This document shows, one piece after another, positions 1-7,405 of a stretch of DNA of 64,000 bases. The DNA is taken from contig NZ_FNOH01000016.1 in NCBI RefSeq assembly GCF_900106535.1, forward strand, positions 1 to 64,000, in the 5' to 3' direction. The DNA is from Myxococcus xanthus (GTDB lineage Bacteria > Myxococcota > Myxococcia > Myxococcales > Myxococcaceae). The position numbers were made by a program, and so were the translations under genes. Position 1 is the first letter of the stretch. Each line of letters opens with the position of its first letter. Under the pieces are notes generated by a model. The model did no database searches. It was not told the origin of the DNA and saw nothing but the letters and a program-made list of their open reading frames with translations.

Positions 1-125
1 CTCGCTCACCCCGCTGAAACGGGGCTTTGTCAGTGGGCTTCACCGCAGGGGTCTCCCCTGTCGGCGCCACCCCAGCTATGCGGCCTTGACCTGTTGCCGC
101 CTCGGGACTTTCACCCTACGGGTCC

Positions 126-476
126 ATGAGTTCCTCCAGGCATCACACAACTACCTTGACGCTCACGCGCTTCGTCGAGAATGAGCGACTCCCCCTCGAC
201 AACAACCGCTCGGAATCGGCGCTGCGGAAGGCGGCGCTGGGCCGCAAGAACTTTCTCTTCGTTGGCCACGAGGCCGCTGGCGAAAACCTCGCGGGCCTCT
301 ACGCGCTGGTGGCCACCTGCGAGGCCAACCAGGTCAATCCCGAGGAGTACCTGGCCGACGTGCTGCTGCGGGTGCAGACGCATCCCAACTCCCGCATCGG
401 TGAGCTGCTACCCCACGAGTGGAAACGTCGACGCGTCGCCGAGCCACCCAACGCAGCCCTGCAGCCCAGTCCCTGA
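126..476 (+). pseudogene. IS66-family transposase (TnpC) C-terminal remnant
   Basis: Only the C-terminal ~100 residues of an IS66 transposase remain. The reading frame contains the family signature LPLDNNRSE, then a GRKNFLFVGHEAAGE stretch, and ends with a segment like the usual IS66 tail (NPEEYLADVLLRVQTHPNSR..ELLP). A complete IS66 transposase is about 500 residues, so the catalytic front half is missing. The first ~12 codons of this frame (SSSRHHTTT) do not resemble IS66, so the break probably lies near position 155-160. The fragment cannot transpose by itself. It lies at the distal edge of the secretion cassette, which suggests past rearrangement there. Confidence 0.8.
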
Positions 477-560
477 ACTCCTCGCTCCTCGCGGCGCTCG
501 CCGAACACGGCCTACGGCCGCCTGCAACCGCGCGCGCCACGTCCTTGGCCGGACGGTTAC
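126..560 (+). mobile_element. Decayed IS66-family element, right part
   Basis: This span is the transposase remnant plus the ~84 nt after its stop. Positions 549-560 read CCGGACGGTTAC. That resembles the terminal inverted repeat of IS66-type elements, which start GTAAGCGTCCGG when read from the other end, with one mismatch. Position 560 is therefore the likely right terminus. No matching left end is visible in bases 1-125, so the element is truncated. Bases 1-125 hold no recognisable gene. Confidence 0.5.
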
Positions 561-733
561 GCAGAGCATGTTCAAGAAGCCCTCGGCCGCGACTCCGCTC
601 CAGGCCCCACCCAAGCCGCACGCCGATTCAGACACTCAACACTGACCTGAAGCCACGCCGTGGGCGCGACAAGACCGCCAGGAACCTCTGGCCCATACGA
701 GAATAAACTGCGCGCCCGTTGACACGTTTATCG

Positions 734-1120
734 TCAACCCATGATATTCTTCTTGTTGTGAAAGAGCGGGTCGCCCAGACGGCACACGTTCTTGCCTTCG
801 AACTTCACGTCGAAGGAGTACATCATGAACTCCGCTGGGCCCTTCGTAGAGCCACTCATGATGCCGCCCCCCGCGGTGCCGGCCTCATCTCCAGTGCTCG
901 TCTTATACTGAGCACCCTTCACCATGGGCATCTTCCCATTGACGGTGACTTTCTTCGGCCCATTCGAGGCGTCCGAGGACTTGCCCAGGTTGGGATAAGG
1001 CAAGGGCACTGGCCCACCCGGGCTCGGCGTCTTGCAGACGTCGGGGAAGACAACGCTCTGTCCACCACTGTCCTCAGCGGAAATACCGCGCCCGTTAGCA
1101 AAGACTTTCGTTCCCATCAT
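734..1120 (-). CDS. DUF4150 / PAAR-like protein
   Basis: A 128-residue protein of the PAAR-like DUF4150 family. It starts MMGTKVFANGRG, has the DVCKTPSPGGPVPLPYPN motif typical of the family, and continues with a KVTVNGKMPMVKG segment. In known systems such proteins cap the VgrG spike of a type VI secretion system and carry an effector. DUF4150 domains are often fused to a toxin, but this one stands alone. It is the last gene of the minus-strand cassette, 4 nt after the stop of the immunity-like gene. The function in this organism is inferred from family and context. Confidence 0.85.
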   Translation of the reverse strand: MMGTKVFANGRGISAEDSGGQSVVFPDVCKTPSPGGPVPLPYPNLGKSSDASNGPKKVTVNGKMPMVKGAQYKTSTGDEAGTAGGGIMSGSTKGPAEFMMYSFDVKFEGKNVCRLGDPLFHNKKNIMG

Positions 1121-1124
1121 CCCC

Positions 1125-1685
1125 TCAGTATGCGGACGGCTCTTCGAGCGACACCACCCGGACTCCCACCAACTTCGCGGCCTCGACGGCTTGCTTCACG
1201 GCCTCCGACACGAGAATGACCAGTGAGTCCTCGGCAAGCCGAAACAGCGGCAGCCCCAGGGTCCTCGATTCGTCGACACGGAGCTTCGTGAACTTCATCA
1301 GGGGCGGTTTGTAACCAGGAAGATACTCCGATCTGGGCAAATCCGCACAACTCACCAGACCAACAATATTGACTGCCTTGTAGTGTGAATAGGTCTTCTC
1401 TCGCTCCCGATCAATGACCTCCGCGTCATACAGGTCGAGATTGCGAACTCCCGCCCCCTTGAGCACCTCAATGAGGCGCTGGGAAAAAAGAGGGACGTCG
1501 ATGATGAGATCCGGCATCACGGGACCGCTGCGCGGGTCGAGATAGCACGGGATGGGCTCTTGTACGGGGTCCGGATAACGGATTCCCATGGTCCAAGGGA
1601 CGTCGACGTCGGGCGACTCATCCAAGGCAACACCCTCGACGCCATGTGCAGCAAAATCATACCTCGCATCCAACCTGTAATACAC
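1125..1685 (-). CDS. Imm11-like (DUF1629-type) immunity protein
   Basis: A protein of about 186 residues opening with YYRLDARYDF and containing the LIIDVPLFSQRLIEVLKGAGVRN-type segment seen in Imm11/DUF1629 proteins, which are common next to polymorphic toxins in myxobacteria. GTG at 1685 is preferred because GGAGG lies 7 nt upstream. The frame also opens at GTG 1691, where the same GGAGG would be too close. It lies directly downstream of the nuclease-like gene and upstream of the PAAR-like gene, the place expected for a cognate immunity gene. That pairing is inferred from position. Confidence 0.7.
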   Translation of the reverse strand: MYYRLDARYDFAAHGVEGVALDESPDVDVPWTMGIRYPDPVQEPIPCYLDPRSGPVMPDLIIDVPLFSQRLIEVLKGAGVRNLDLYDAEVIDREREKTYSHYKAVNIVGLVSCADLPRSEYLPGYKPPLMKFTKLRVDESRTLGLPLFRLAEDSLVILVSEAVKQAVEAAKLVGVRVVSLEEPSAY

Positions 1686-1706
1686 ACACACCTCCGCGAC
1701 AATTGA

Positions 1707-2615
1707 CTAACCGCGCGTCTTCTTCGTCAAAGCGAGCTTACTGACAAGCAACTCCCGGCCCTGCCTGACCGCCATGGAGAGGTCTTCAGCCAATGTCGAC
1801 ACCCATGATTTCCACTGATCGGGCCGCCCCGTGATTCGCATTTTGAAAAAATCGGATTTTTGATTAATGAGGTGCACTAGGGAATAGGGTGGATAGCGCT
1901 TCCCGTCGTCATCCTTGGAGCGTTCGCAGACAATCCGAAATCGTTCCGCCAGGTGCGCCAACTGGTCACACTCCAGCCGCGTCTCCTTGTCATAGTTCAT
2001 GGTGGGGCTGGTTTTGTATGGCTTGCTATGATCCGTGTAATGCAACTGCAGCCACGTATCCTTCATCACCAGGAAGCCAACGCCCTCTTTCGAGGCCGGA
2101 CTCAGCGCCCTCCATGTTTGGCCGTAGAACTGGGCCATCGTCACTCCGGGCACCTTGTGCTTCGTGCCATAGAGGTCCGGGAGCTTTGGGAGAAAGACGC
2201 CATTGCGCGCGCAGTCGATGCTGTAGCCAATGTCCTCCTTGATTTTGCCCTTCTCCGCGCGCGTCCACTGCTCGAGACGCGACTTGGCCATGGAGGCCTT
2301 TCCCGGAATGATGTGATGTGGGGTCGCGCCAATCTCCACCTCGAATTCCTCCAGCGCTCCCGCCTTGGCCACCCACCCCATCGTTGGATCGCTCCCACCG
2401 GGCAGTGGATAGACCGGCCCTACCTTCTTGTCCGTCGTGAGTTCCTTGGCGTTGCTCCGGAGGCTCTCCGCCAGGTCGTCCTCGTCCTTCAGCAGGCCAT
2501 GCTTGGTCTTGTAGCCCTTGAGTTCACGCGGCCACTCCGCGCAGAAGACACAGTCCTCCGGGTGCCCGTCGTCGGCCCCGTCGCCCCCAGCCACTGCTTC
2601 GCCAAACTCAGGCAT
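1707..2615 (-). CDS. Candidate PHH/AHH-type HNH nuclease effector
   Basis: A 302-residue soluble protein with no signal peptide. Residues ~97-104 read ATPHHIIP, followed ~30 residues later by IDCARNGVFLP (about 133-143). The HH plus D.A.NGV.LP spacing is that of AHH-type HNH/Endo VII nuclease toxins, with the first Ala of AHH replaced by Pro here. An early DCVFC pair (about 21-25) may bind metal or form a disulfide. The C-terminal ~150 residues match nothing I recognise. Next to an Imm11-like gene and T6SS cargo genes it is best read as an antibacterial effector. Nuclease activity is inferred from motifs only. Confidence 0.65.
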   Translation of the reverse strand: MPEFGEAVAGGDGADDGHPEDCVFCAEWPRELKGYKTKHGLLKDEDDLAESLRSNAKELTTDKKVGPVYPLPGGSDPTMGWVAKAGALEEFEVEIGATPHHIIPGKASMAKSRLEQWTRAEKGKIKEDIGYSIDCARNGVFLPKLPDLYGTKHKVPGVTMAQFYGQTWRALSPASKEGVGFLVMKDTWLQLHYTDHSKPYKTSPTMNYDKETRLECDQLAHLAERFRIVCERSKDDDGKRYPPYSLVHLINQKSDFFKMRITGRPDQWKSWVSTLAEDLSMAVRQGRELLVSKLALTKKTRG

Positions 2616-2618
2616 GGC

Positions 2619-3683
2619 TCAAGCCTCCGGATCTTCACGCTGAAGCAGTACGGCACCACGTGACTCACGGTCCGAGGAGCACCACACCAGCACAGGCCCC
2701 TCACGATATCCCTTCCGCAATCCCAGCGCCGCCACCCCCACCATCAACGGCCCGTATGCGGCTCCCGGGTCCCCCACGTTCTCGGCCGGGTGTTCCAACC
2801 GATGCGCCTCGGCAATGCGCTCACGCGAGCGAAGGAATGTCACGCCCCACTCCTTCGCCCAGAAGTTCTCTCCGTTGAACCCCACGTACACACACCGCAC
2901 GGGCGGTAGCCCAGCCGGAGTGGAGTCGAAGAGCAAGCGACAGGTCTGCGCCAGACCTTCCCCAAGGTATGGCTCCCGGCTGTACCGATGCCCCGGCTCC
3001 TTTCCCGTCGCTGTCGCCAGAACGCGTGCCAGCGGGACACGGCCGAGCCGCTTCCCCTCTCCCTTCCTTCCAAGCCGGAGGAACACGGCGGCCTCTCCAG
3101 GAATCAGCCCATCCGCCGGCCCGTACCGGCGTATCCGGTCCTCGCCTTCGAGTGTCGCCAACACCGTCGGATCCAACAGGGTGTCCAGTCCTCCCACCAG
3201 AACTTCCGGAGCCTTGCTTTCGTCCAGGAACCGCACCGCCGCGTCGAGCGCCAGCAACCCCGCAGCGCGCCCATTGGGAAAGCACCGGCTGCGCTGTAGT
3301 TCCAGCGCAATGCCGGAAGCCAGCCCCAGCGCCTTCAGGAAGGGCACCGGCTCGCTCCGCGCTGATAATTCCGTCTCTTCGGGGAGCCCCAGCATCAACG
3401 GCAGCGGGCGCTCCAATCCCGCCGCCGCCTCTTTCAGTGCGGGCAGCGCCAGCCGCAACATGCGCTGCTCACGTGCGGCCAGTCCACGAGCGACCGGCAG
3501 ATCCGGAGCCGGCAGGTGCTCCTCGGAGACGAATGCCCCCAGGTAGGGACGGAAACGGAGGTCCATCAGTGACGTCTCCCGCGCACGCATGATGCCAGCC
3601 CGAATGGCGGCCGCTGTCGACGGGGCATTCACTCCCACCGGCGTCATCATTCCGACGCCGAGAATCTCAGCACCTCCGCTCAT
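2619..3683 (-). CDS. Ketosynthase/thiolase-fold protein of a T6SS cassette, probably non-catalytic
   Basis: A 354-residue protein with the beta-ketoacyl synthase layout: N-terminal ILGVGMMTPVGVNA and a nucleophile-like Cys134 in RSRCFPNGRAAG. The two catalytic histidines are not evident. Where synthases have HGTGT this protein has VGFNGENFWAKEWG, and where they have GHxxxAAG it has VGDPGAAYG. It therefore probably keeps the fold without condensing activity. Relatives occur in T6SS-associated clusters with DUF2169 and TIGR02270 genes. The gene follows DUF2169 with a 1-nt gap and ends 3 nt before the nuclease start, so it is co-transcribed and may act as a chaperone or scaffold. Confidence 0.7.
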   Translation of the reverse strand: MSGGAEILGVGMMTPVGVNAPSTAAAIRAGIMRARETSLMDLRFRPYLGAFVSEEHLPAPDLPVARGLAAREQRMLRLALPALKEAAAGLERPLPLMLGLPEETELSARSEPVPFLKALGLASGIALELQRSRCFPNGRAAGLLALDAAVRFLDESKAPEVLVGGLDTLLDPTVLATLEGEDRIRRYGPADGLIPGEAAVFLRLGRKGEGKRLGRVPLARVLATATGKEPGHRYSREPYLGEGLAQTCRLLFDSTPAGLPPVRCVYVGFNGENFWAKEWGVTFLRSRERIAEAHRLEHPAENVGDPGAAYGPLMVGVAALGLRKGYREGPVLVWCSSDRESRGAVLLQREDPEA

Positions 3684-3684
3684 C

Positions 3685-4710
3685 TCAATCCTCCGCGCCT
3701 TCCAATGACAGCAACTGGAAGCGCGCCTCCTCGACCTTCAATGCCCGCTTGTCGCATCCCACCGCGCCTCGCCAGGTCATGCACACCCGTCCGGAGCCCG
3801 GCTCCAGGCCCACTGTCTCCAGATGAAGTGGAGGGCGCTCGAACAATCCGGCAATCTTCACTGTCACGCTCAGCCCACAGCGGGGAAGCGTGTAGCGCTG
3901 CACGCCTTCGAGTGACACATTGATTAATTCGACCGGTTCGCCGCCCTTCAGTCTCTCCCGGGCACACATCCCCGCGGGCGCGACCTGAAAGAACTCCGCT
4001 TGGAAGTCGAGGGGCAGGTAGGGCGCGCGCCGGGTCCTCCAGGCCTCATCATAGGTGCCGGCATACGATTTTCGCGGCTCCCACGATGGCGCCACAGGCC
4101 CCACGCCCATCGGAACCGGGTCGTCTGAAATGGAGCGAATGAGTTGCCTTGGATCCTCCAGGTTGGGCAACGCGCGTCCCACCATTTCCGAACCACCACG
4201 CTTGCCGCAGAAGCCCTGTCCCACAGGATTGCTTGCCTTCCCCAACACGCGTTCCTTCGTCACCTCATGCACGCCACCGTAGGCCCGTTCCCATACGAGT
4301 GGCATCTTCACGAAGGGCTCGGGCGAAGAGATACCCGGAGACAGAACCCCTCCCCGCCATTTTCTGTCGCCGAAGACTTGGATCACCTGCTTCACAGGCC
4401 CCACCCGCACCAGGACGGGGCAGGAGGCCACCGGCTTGCCCCGGGGCGCGTGTGCCTCGCCCTCCAGCAACACGTCTGTGCCTGGCTTGAGCAAGTGTGC
4501 CTCGCTCGCAGCTCGGATGCTCGATTGCCCGGGCTCTCCCCGGAATGTGTCCGCCATGACGACCGGTTGCTGATTTTCCGCAATGAACAGCCGCCCCTTG
4601 CGAAAGGTGAACGTCGCCTTCACCACCACGTATAGCGTGTCCATCCCCCGGACATCGGGGAACATGAACATGCTGGGTGAGAAGGGAGTCTCGTTGCGAA
4701 CCTGAAGCAT
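3685..4710 (-). CDS. DUF2169 family protein (T6SS cargo/adaptor type)
   Basis: A 341-residue protein opening MLQVRNETPFSPSMFMFPDVRG with the beta-rich continuation LYVVVKATFTF and a later QVFGDRKW motif, all typical of DUF2169. DUF2169 genes recur beside PAAR-like DUF4150 genes in T6SS clusters, where they are thought to help load the PAAR-like carrier. The protein has no signal peptide or membrane segment, as expected for a cytoplasmic loading factor. It lies in the middle of the seven-gene minus-strand cassette. Confidence 0.85.
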   Translation of the reverse strand: MLQVRNETPFSPSMFMFPDVRGMDTLYVVVKATFTFRKGRLFIAENQQPVVMADTFRGEPGQSSIRAASEAHLLKPGTDVLLEGEAHAPRGKPVASCPVLVRVGPVKQVIQVFGDRKWRGGVLSPGISSPEPFVKMPLVWERAYGGVHEVTKERVLGKASNPVGQGFCGKRGGSEMVGRALPNLEDPRQLIRSISDDPVPMGVGPVAPSWEPRKSYAGTYDEAWRTRRAPYLPLDFQAEFFQVAPAGMCARERLKGGEPVELINVSLEGVQRYTLPRCGLSVTVKIAGLFERPPLHLETVGLEPGSGRVCMTWRGAVGCDKRALKVEEARFQLLSLEGAED

Positions 4711-4728
4711 ATCCCCCCGCCTTTGCCT

Positions 4729-6009
4729 TCAACTCATGAATCCCCATGCAGGCAGCCGCTCGCGGACAGCGGAAGCCAGGGCCAATTGCTCCCGCTGCCG
4801 TGACGTGAAGGCTCGCACCTGGATCGCGTAGGCACCTCTCGTTCGCACCATCAACTCCAATGCATACAGATGCCTCCGTCGCATGGGGCCTTGCGCCAGC
4901 GCCTCCAGAAGGGACGCGCCGGTGAATGGTTTTCCTCTCAGGTAGCGATTGGCTGGCGAGAATCCATCGCGCGCCCGCTCCCACCAGCGCGCGACTTCCT
5001 CCTGGGCGGGGAGTGCCAATGCATCTTCCGGGCGAAGTCCCAAGTCCGCATCCAGGTCCTCATCTTCCAGGGGCGGCAAGGCATCCTCTGGCTCTGGCTC
5101 CGGGAGCACGTGTGCCCCCGCCATGCGAAGCCCCGTGATGGCGCTGAAGGCCTCACCCGCGAGGCGCGCCACGCGCGGCTCCTCACACATCCACCTCAGG
5201 CAAGATTCCGCGGCAGGCACCTGCCCAGTGAACCCCAGCGCCCAGAGCGCATCCTCGCGAGTGGCCGCCGCCTCCGAAAACGAGATGAGCCGCTCAAGGA
5301 ACCGCACATTTCCCGCCGCAGCAAGCAAGGCCCACAACCGCCGGCGCAGCGGGCTTCCCATGGCCGTGGATTCTCGTTCGCAGACTGTCCATGCGTCGCG
5401 CACGCCAAACACCAATCCGGTTTCAATGGCGGCCCACCGGACCTCTGGACGAGAGTCTCCCAACAGCACGCCAAGCAACCTGGGGGCATGGGACTTCGAT
5501 GATAGATTAAGCGCTCGCAGTGCCGCCGTGACAACCAGTGCGTCGGGGTGGCTCAGCAGTTCCTCCGCCCTGCCGCCAAGCAAGTGCCCCCGGAATCCCA
5601 GCACAGATACAGCCATGGGCTCGGCCGTGGTGAGCAAGGGGGCCAAGGCAGTCTCCACCACCCCTTTCTCGCCAAGCTCCAGGGCTCGCCGAATGGAGGC
5701 CTGAACTGGTGGCGGCGCATCGGTCGCCCGAGCCTTCACTGCATCAAGCACGAGAGATGGAGCCAGCGCGAGGAGTGACCAAGCGGCGGCGAACACCTCA
5801 CCCGGGTCCTCGCGCTCGTACACCACGGAGGACAGCACCTCGATAGCCGCGGCCCCCGCCGCAACCAGTCCATCCAAATGAGCGAGCAACCGCTCTTCTA
5901 GCTCAGCGGTCTCTTCCAACGTGTAGTCGGGCGCGACCAGCGCGCGCTCCCACTGGCTCCAAAAGAAGGCCGCTTCGGAAAGATGCTCCTCCAGTACGTC
6001 CAGCATCAT
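4729..6009 (-). CDS. TIGR02270 family HEAT-repeat-like protein
   Basis: A 426-residue, Ala/Leu-rich helical protein. Residues ~20-330 show repeated helix pairs such as LLSHPDALVVTAALRAL and LGDSRPEVRWAAIETGL, typical of HEAT-like solenoids. The N-terminus (VLEEHLSEAAFFWSQWERAL) and C-terminus (a GEPFTG-like GKPFTGASLLEAL segment) match TIGR02270, a family almost confined to T6SS-linked cassettes. It contains no enzymatic motif, so a protein-protein scaffold role is likely. It follows the DUF6484 gene by 11 nt and precedes DUF2169 by 18 nt. Confidence 0.8.
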   Translation of the reverse strand: MMLDVLEEHLSEAAFFWSQWERALVAPDYTLEETAELEERLLAHLDGLVAAGAAAIEVLSSVVYEREDPGEVFAAAWSLLALAPSLVLDAVKARATDAPPPVQASIRRALELGEKGVVETALAPLLTTAEPMAVSVLGFRGHLLGGRAEELLSHPDALVVTAALRALNLSSKSHAPRLLGVLLGDSRPEVRWAAIETGLVFGVRDAWTVCERESTAMGSPLRRRLWALLAAAGNVRFLERLISFSEAAATREDALWALGFTGQVPAAESCLRWMCEEPRVARLAGEAFSAITGLRMAGAHVLPEPEPEDALPPLEDEDLDADLGLRPEDALALPAQEEVARWWERARDGFSPANRYLRGKPFTGASLLEALAQGPMRRRHLYALELMVRTRGAYAIQVRAFTSRQREQLALASAVRERLPAWGFMS

Positions 6010-6020
6010 TCGCGTAGCCC

Positions 6021-6554
6021 CTAATTCACCTGGACCGAGCCACCCTTGATGCGGTTGACCCCCGAGGACTGCGTTTCCACGTACACGCCCCGGATGACGA
6101 CCTTGCCGTTGCTACGCATCGTGATACTGGCTTGGCCACACCGCAGGACGATCTCGTCCTTGCCCTCTATTTCGACCCGCTGTCCGTCGACCCGGGCCTC
6201 GGTGGGAGCTGGAACCGGTTCGGGCTCAATGCCCGCCGTGTCCAGCATGACATCGAGCAGAGGCGTGGAACTGTGGCCCTGCTCCAGCCCGATAACCAGC
6301 GGCAGCCGGGGATCCCCATCTTCAAAGAGAAGCACCGCGAACTGGCGTGTGGCCACTGCGGCCCGCACTACCTCTGATGTCAGATTGATAGTCCTCTTCG
6401 CAGGTAGCGGCCCCTCGGTGTTTCCCCCGAAGTCCACCAGGAATCGACCATTGTCATCCACACCCGTGAGCCACCCGAGCCTACTCCCCCAGATTCGCTC
6501 GCGCGGCGCATCGCCTAAGGGTTCTGCATGAGGCCTTCCCACTGGCATGCTCAT
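6021..6554 (-). CDS. DUF6484 domain protein, first gene of the T6SS-like cassette
   Basis: A 177-residue protein with an OB/SH3-like front half (WGSRLGWLTGVDDNGRFLVDFGG, then a FAVLLFEDGDPRLPLVIGL segment) and a C-terminal beta-repeat (EIVLRCGQASITMRSNGKVVIRG) like the needle repeats of VgrG tips. This fits DUF6484, which is found near VgrG/PAAR genes. ATG 6554 is chosen because AAGGA lies 7 nt upstream; ATG 6548 is an alternative. It begins the minus-strand cassette. It could help connect cargo to the spike, but that is inference. Confidence 0.75.
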   Translation of the reverse strand: MSMPVGRPHAEPLGDAPRERIWGSRLGWLTGVDDNGRFLVDFGGNTEGPLPAKRTINLTSEVVRAAVATRQFAVLLFEDGDPRLPLVIGLEQGHSSTPLLDVMLDTAGIEPEPVPAPTEARVDGQRVEIEGKDEIVLRCGQASITMRSNGKVVIRGVYVETQSSGVNRIKGGSVQVN

Positions 6555-6772
6555 GACCTTGTCCTTGTCCCGGGCCTCGAAAAGGCTCGCTGCGGACCTA
6601 AACCATGATGTCCAACGGCCCCCCCAGGATGCAGATCATACGACCAAGAACGATGTTTGCTGTAAAGGCCCCGGGCCAGCGGTCACAGGATGCCCATGTG
6701 ACGAATCACTGCACAGGCACGCACATCTTCTGGGGTGCCCACCCCCCGCGGTTCCATGGGCAAGGTCTGGCA

Positions 6773-6809
6773 AAAGAAAACCCCGTGGCACCTTGCTGGC
6801 GCCACGGGG
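6773..6809 (-). terminator. Rho-independent terminator of ssrA
   Basis: Positions 6781-6789 and 6801-6809 form a perfect 9-bp stem (CCCCGTGGC/GCCACGGGG). On the minus strand it is followed by TTTTCTTTT (6780-6772). It starts 15 nt beyond the tmRNA 3' end and is in the right orientation. Confidence 0.85.
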
Positions 6810-6823
6810 CTCGTTCTTCACAG

Positions 6824-7186
6824 TGGAGGCGGCGGGAATCGAACCCGCGTCCGAAAGCCGTCCGCTCTTCGACCCTACGTGCGTAGTCCGCGATTTGCTA
6901 CGTCCCTGAGGCTCCCACGGACGGGATACTCAGAGCCGGTCCTGGGAAGATCTCGCCACCTCGGGTCCAGGCACCCTCGGCAGCCAGCCTGCATTATGAC
7001 GGTCTGTCCCAACCCCACAGGCCGAGGGCGGGGGGACCGCGCACTATGGGCTGTTTTTAGGCAGCCAGCGCGAGCTCAACGTTGTCGTTGGCTTTTGTGT
7101 CTTTGCCGGGTTGAATTTACGAGCTACCTGACAAGCTCGGCACGCGTCTCGAACTTCAATGCCCCCGTCGAAACCAGGTCGCCCCC
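6824..7186 (-). ncRNA. ssrA: Transfer-messenger RNA (tmRNA)
   Basis: The minus strand begins GGGGGCGACCTGGTTTCGAC at 7186 and ends with the T-arm GTTCGATTC and acceptor strand CGCCTCCA at 6824, giving 363 nt. The two ends pair over 7 bp with one G-U, forming the alanine-tRNA-like acceptor. CCA is not encoded and must be added. The tag frame is 7092-7057 and codes ANDNVELALAA followed by TAA; the resume codon is probably GCC, not certain. tmRNA rescues ribosomes stalled on broken mRNAs and tags the product for proteolysis. Its partner SmpB and the ClpXP adaptor SspB are encoded at 44.2-45.2 kb. Confidence 0.96.
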
Positions 7187-7405
7187 GGTAGGTTCACTGC
7201 ACGTCACGCGGCCACTCACCGCGCCCCGTCTTCTTCACATTAACCGCTGACGGGGGCGCGTCAATCCTCCTGAATGGCCGCGGGCACTTCTGGGCGCACG
7301 GCCGTGGACACTCGGCCCACAAGCCCCTCCTCCACCGAGCCAGCCGTCGTAGGGTCGCCTACCCGCCGGGTCCCGCTTCTTCCGTCCCGGCCACGAGGCA
7401 CCTGA

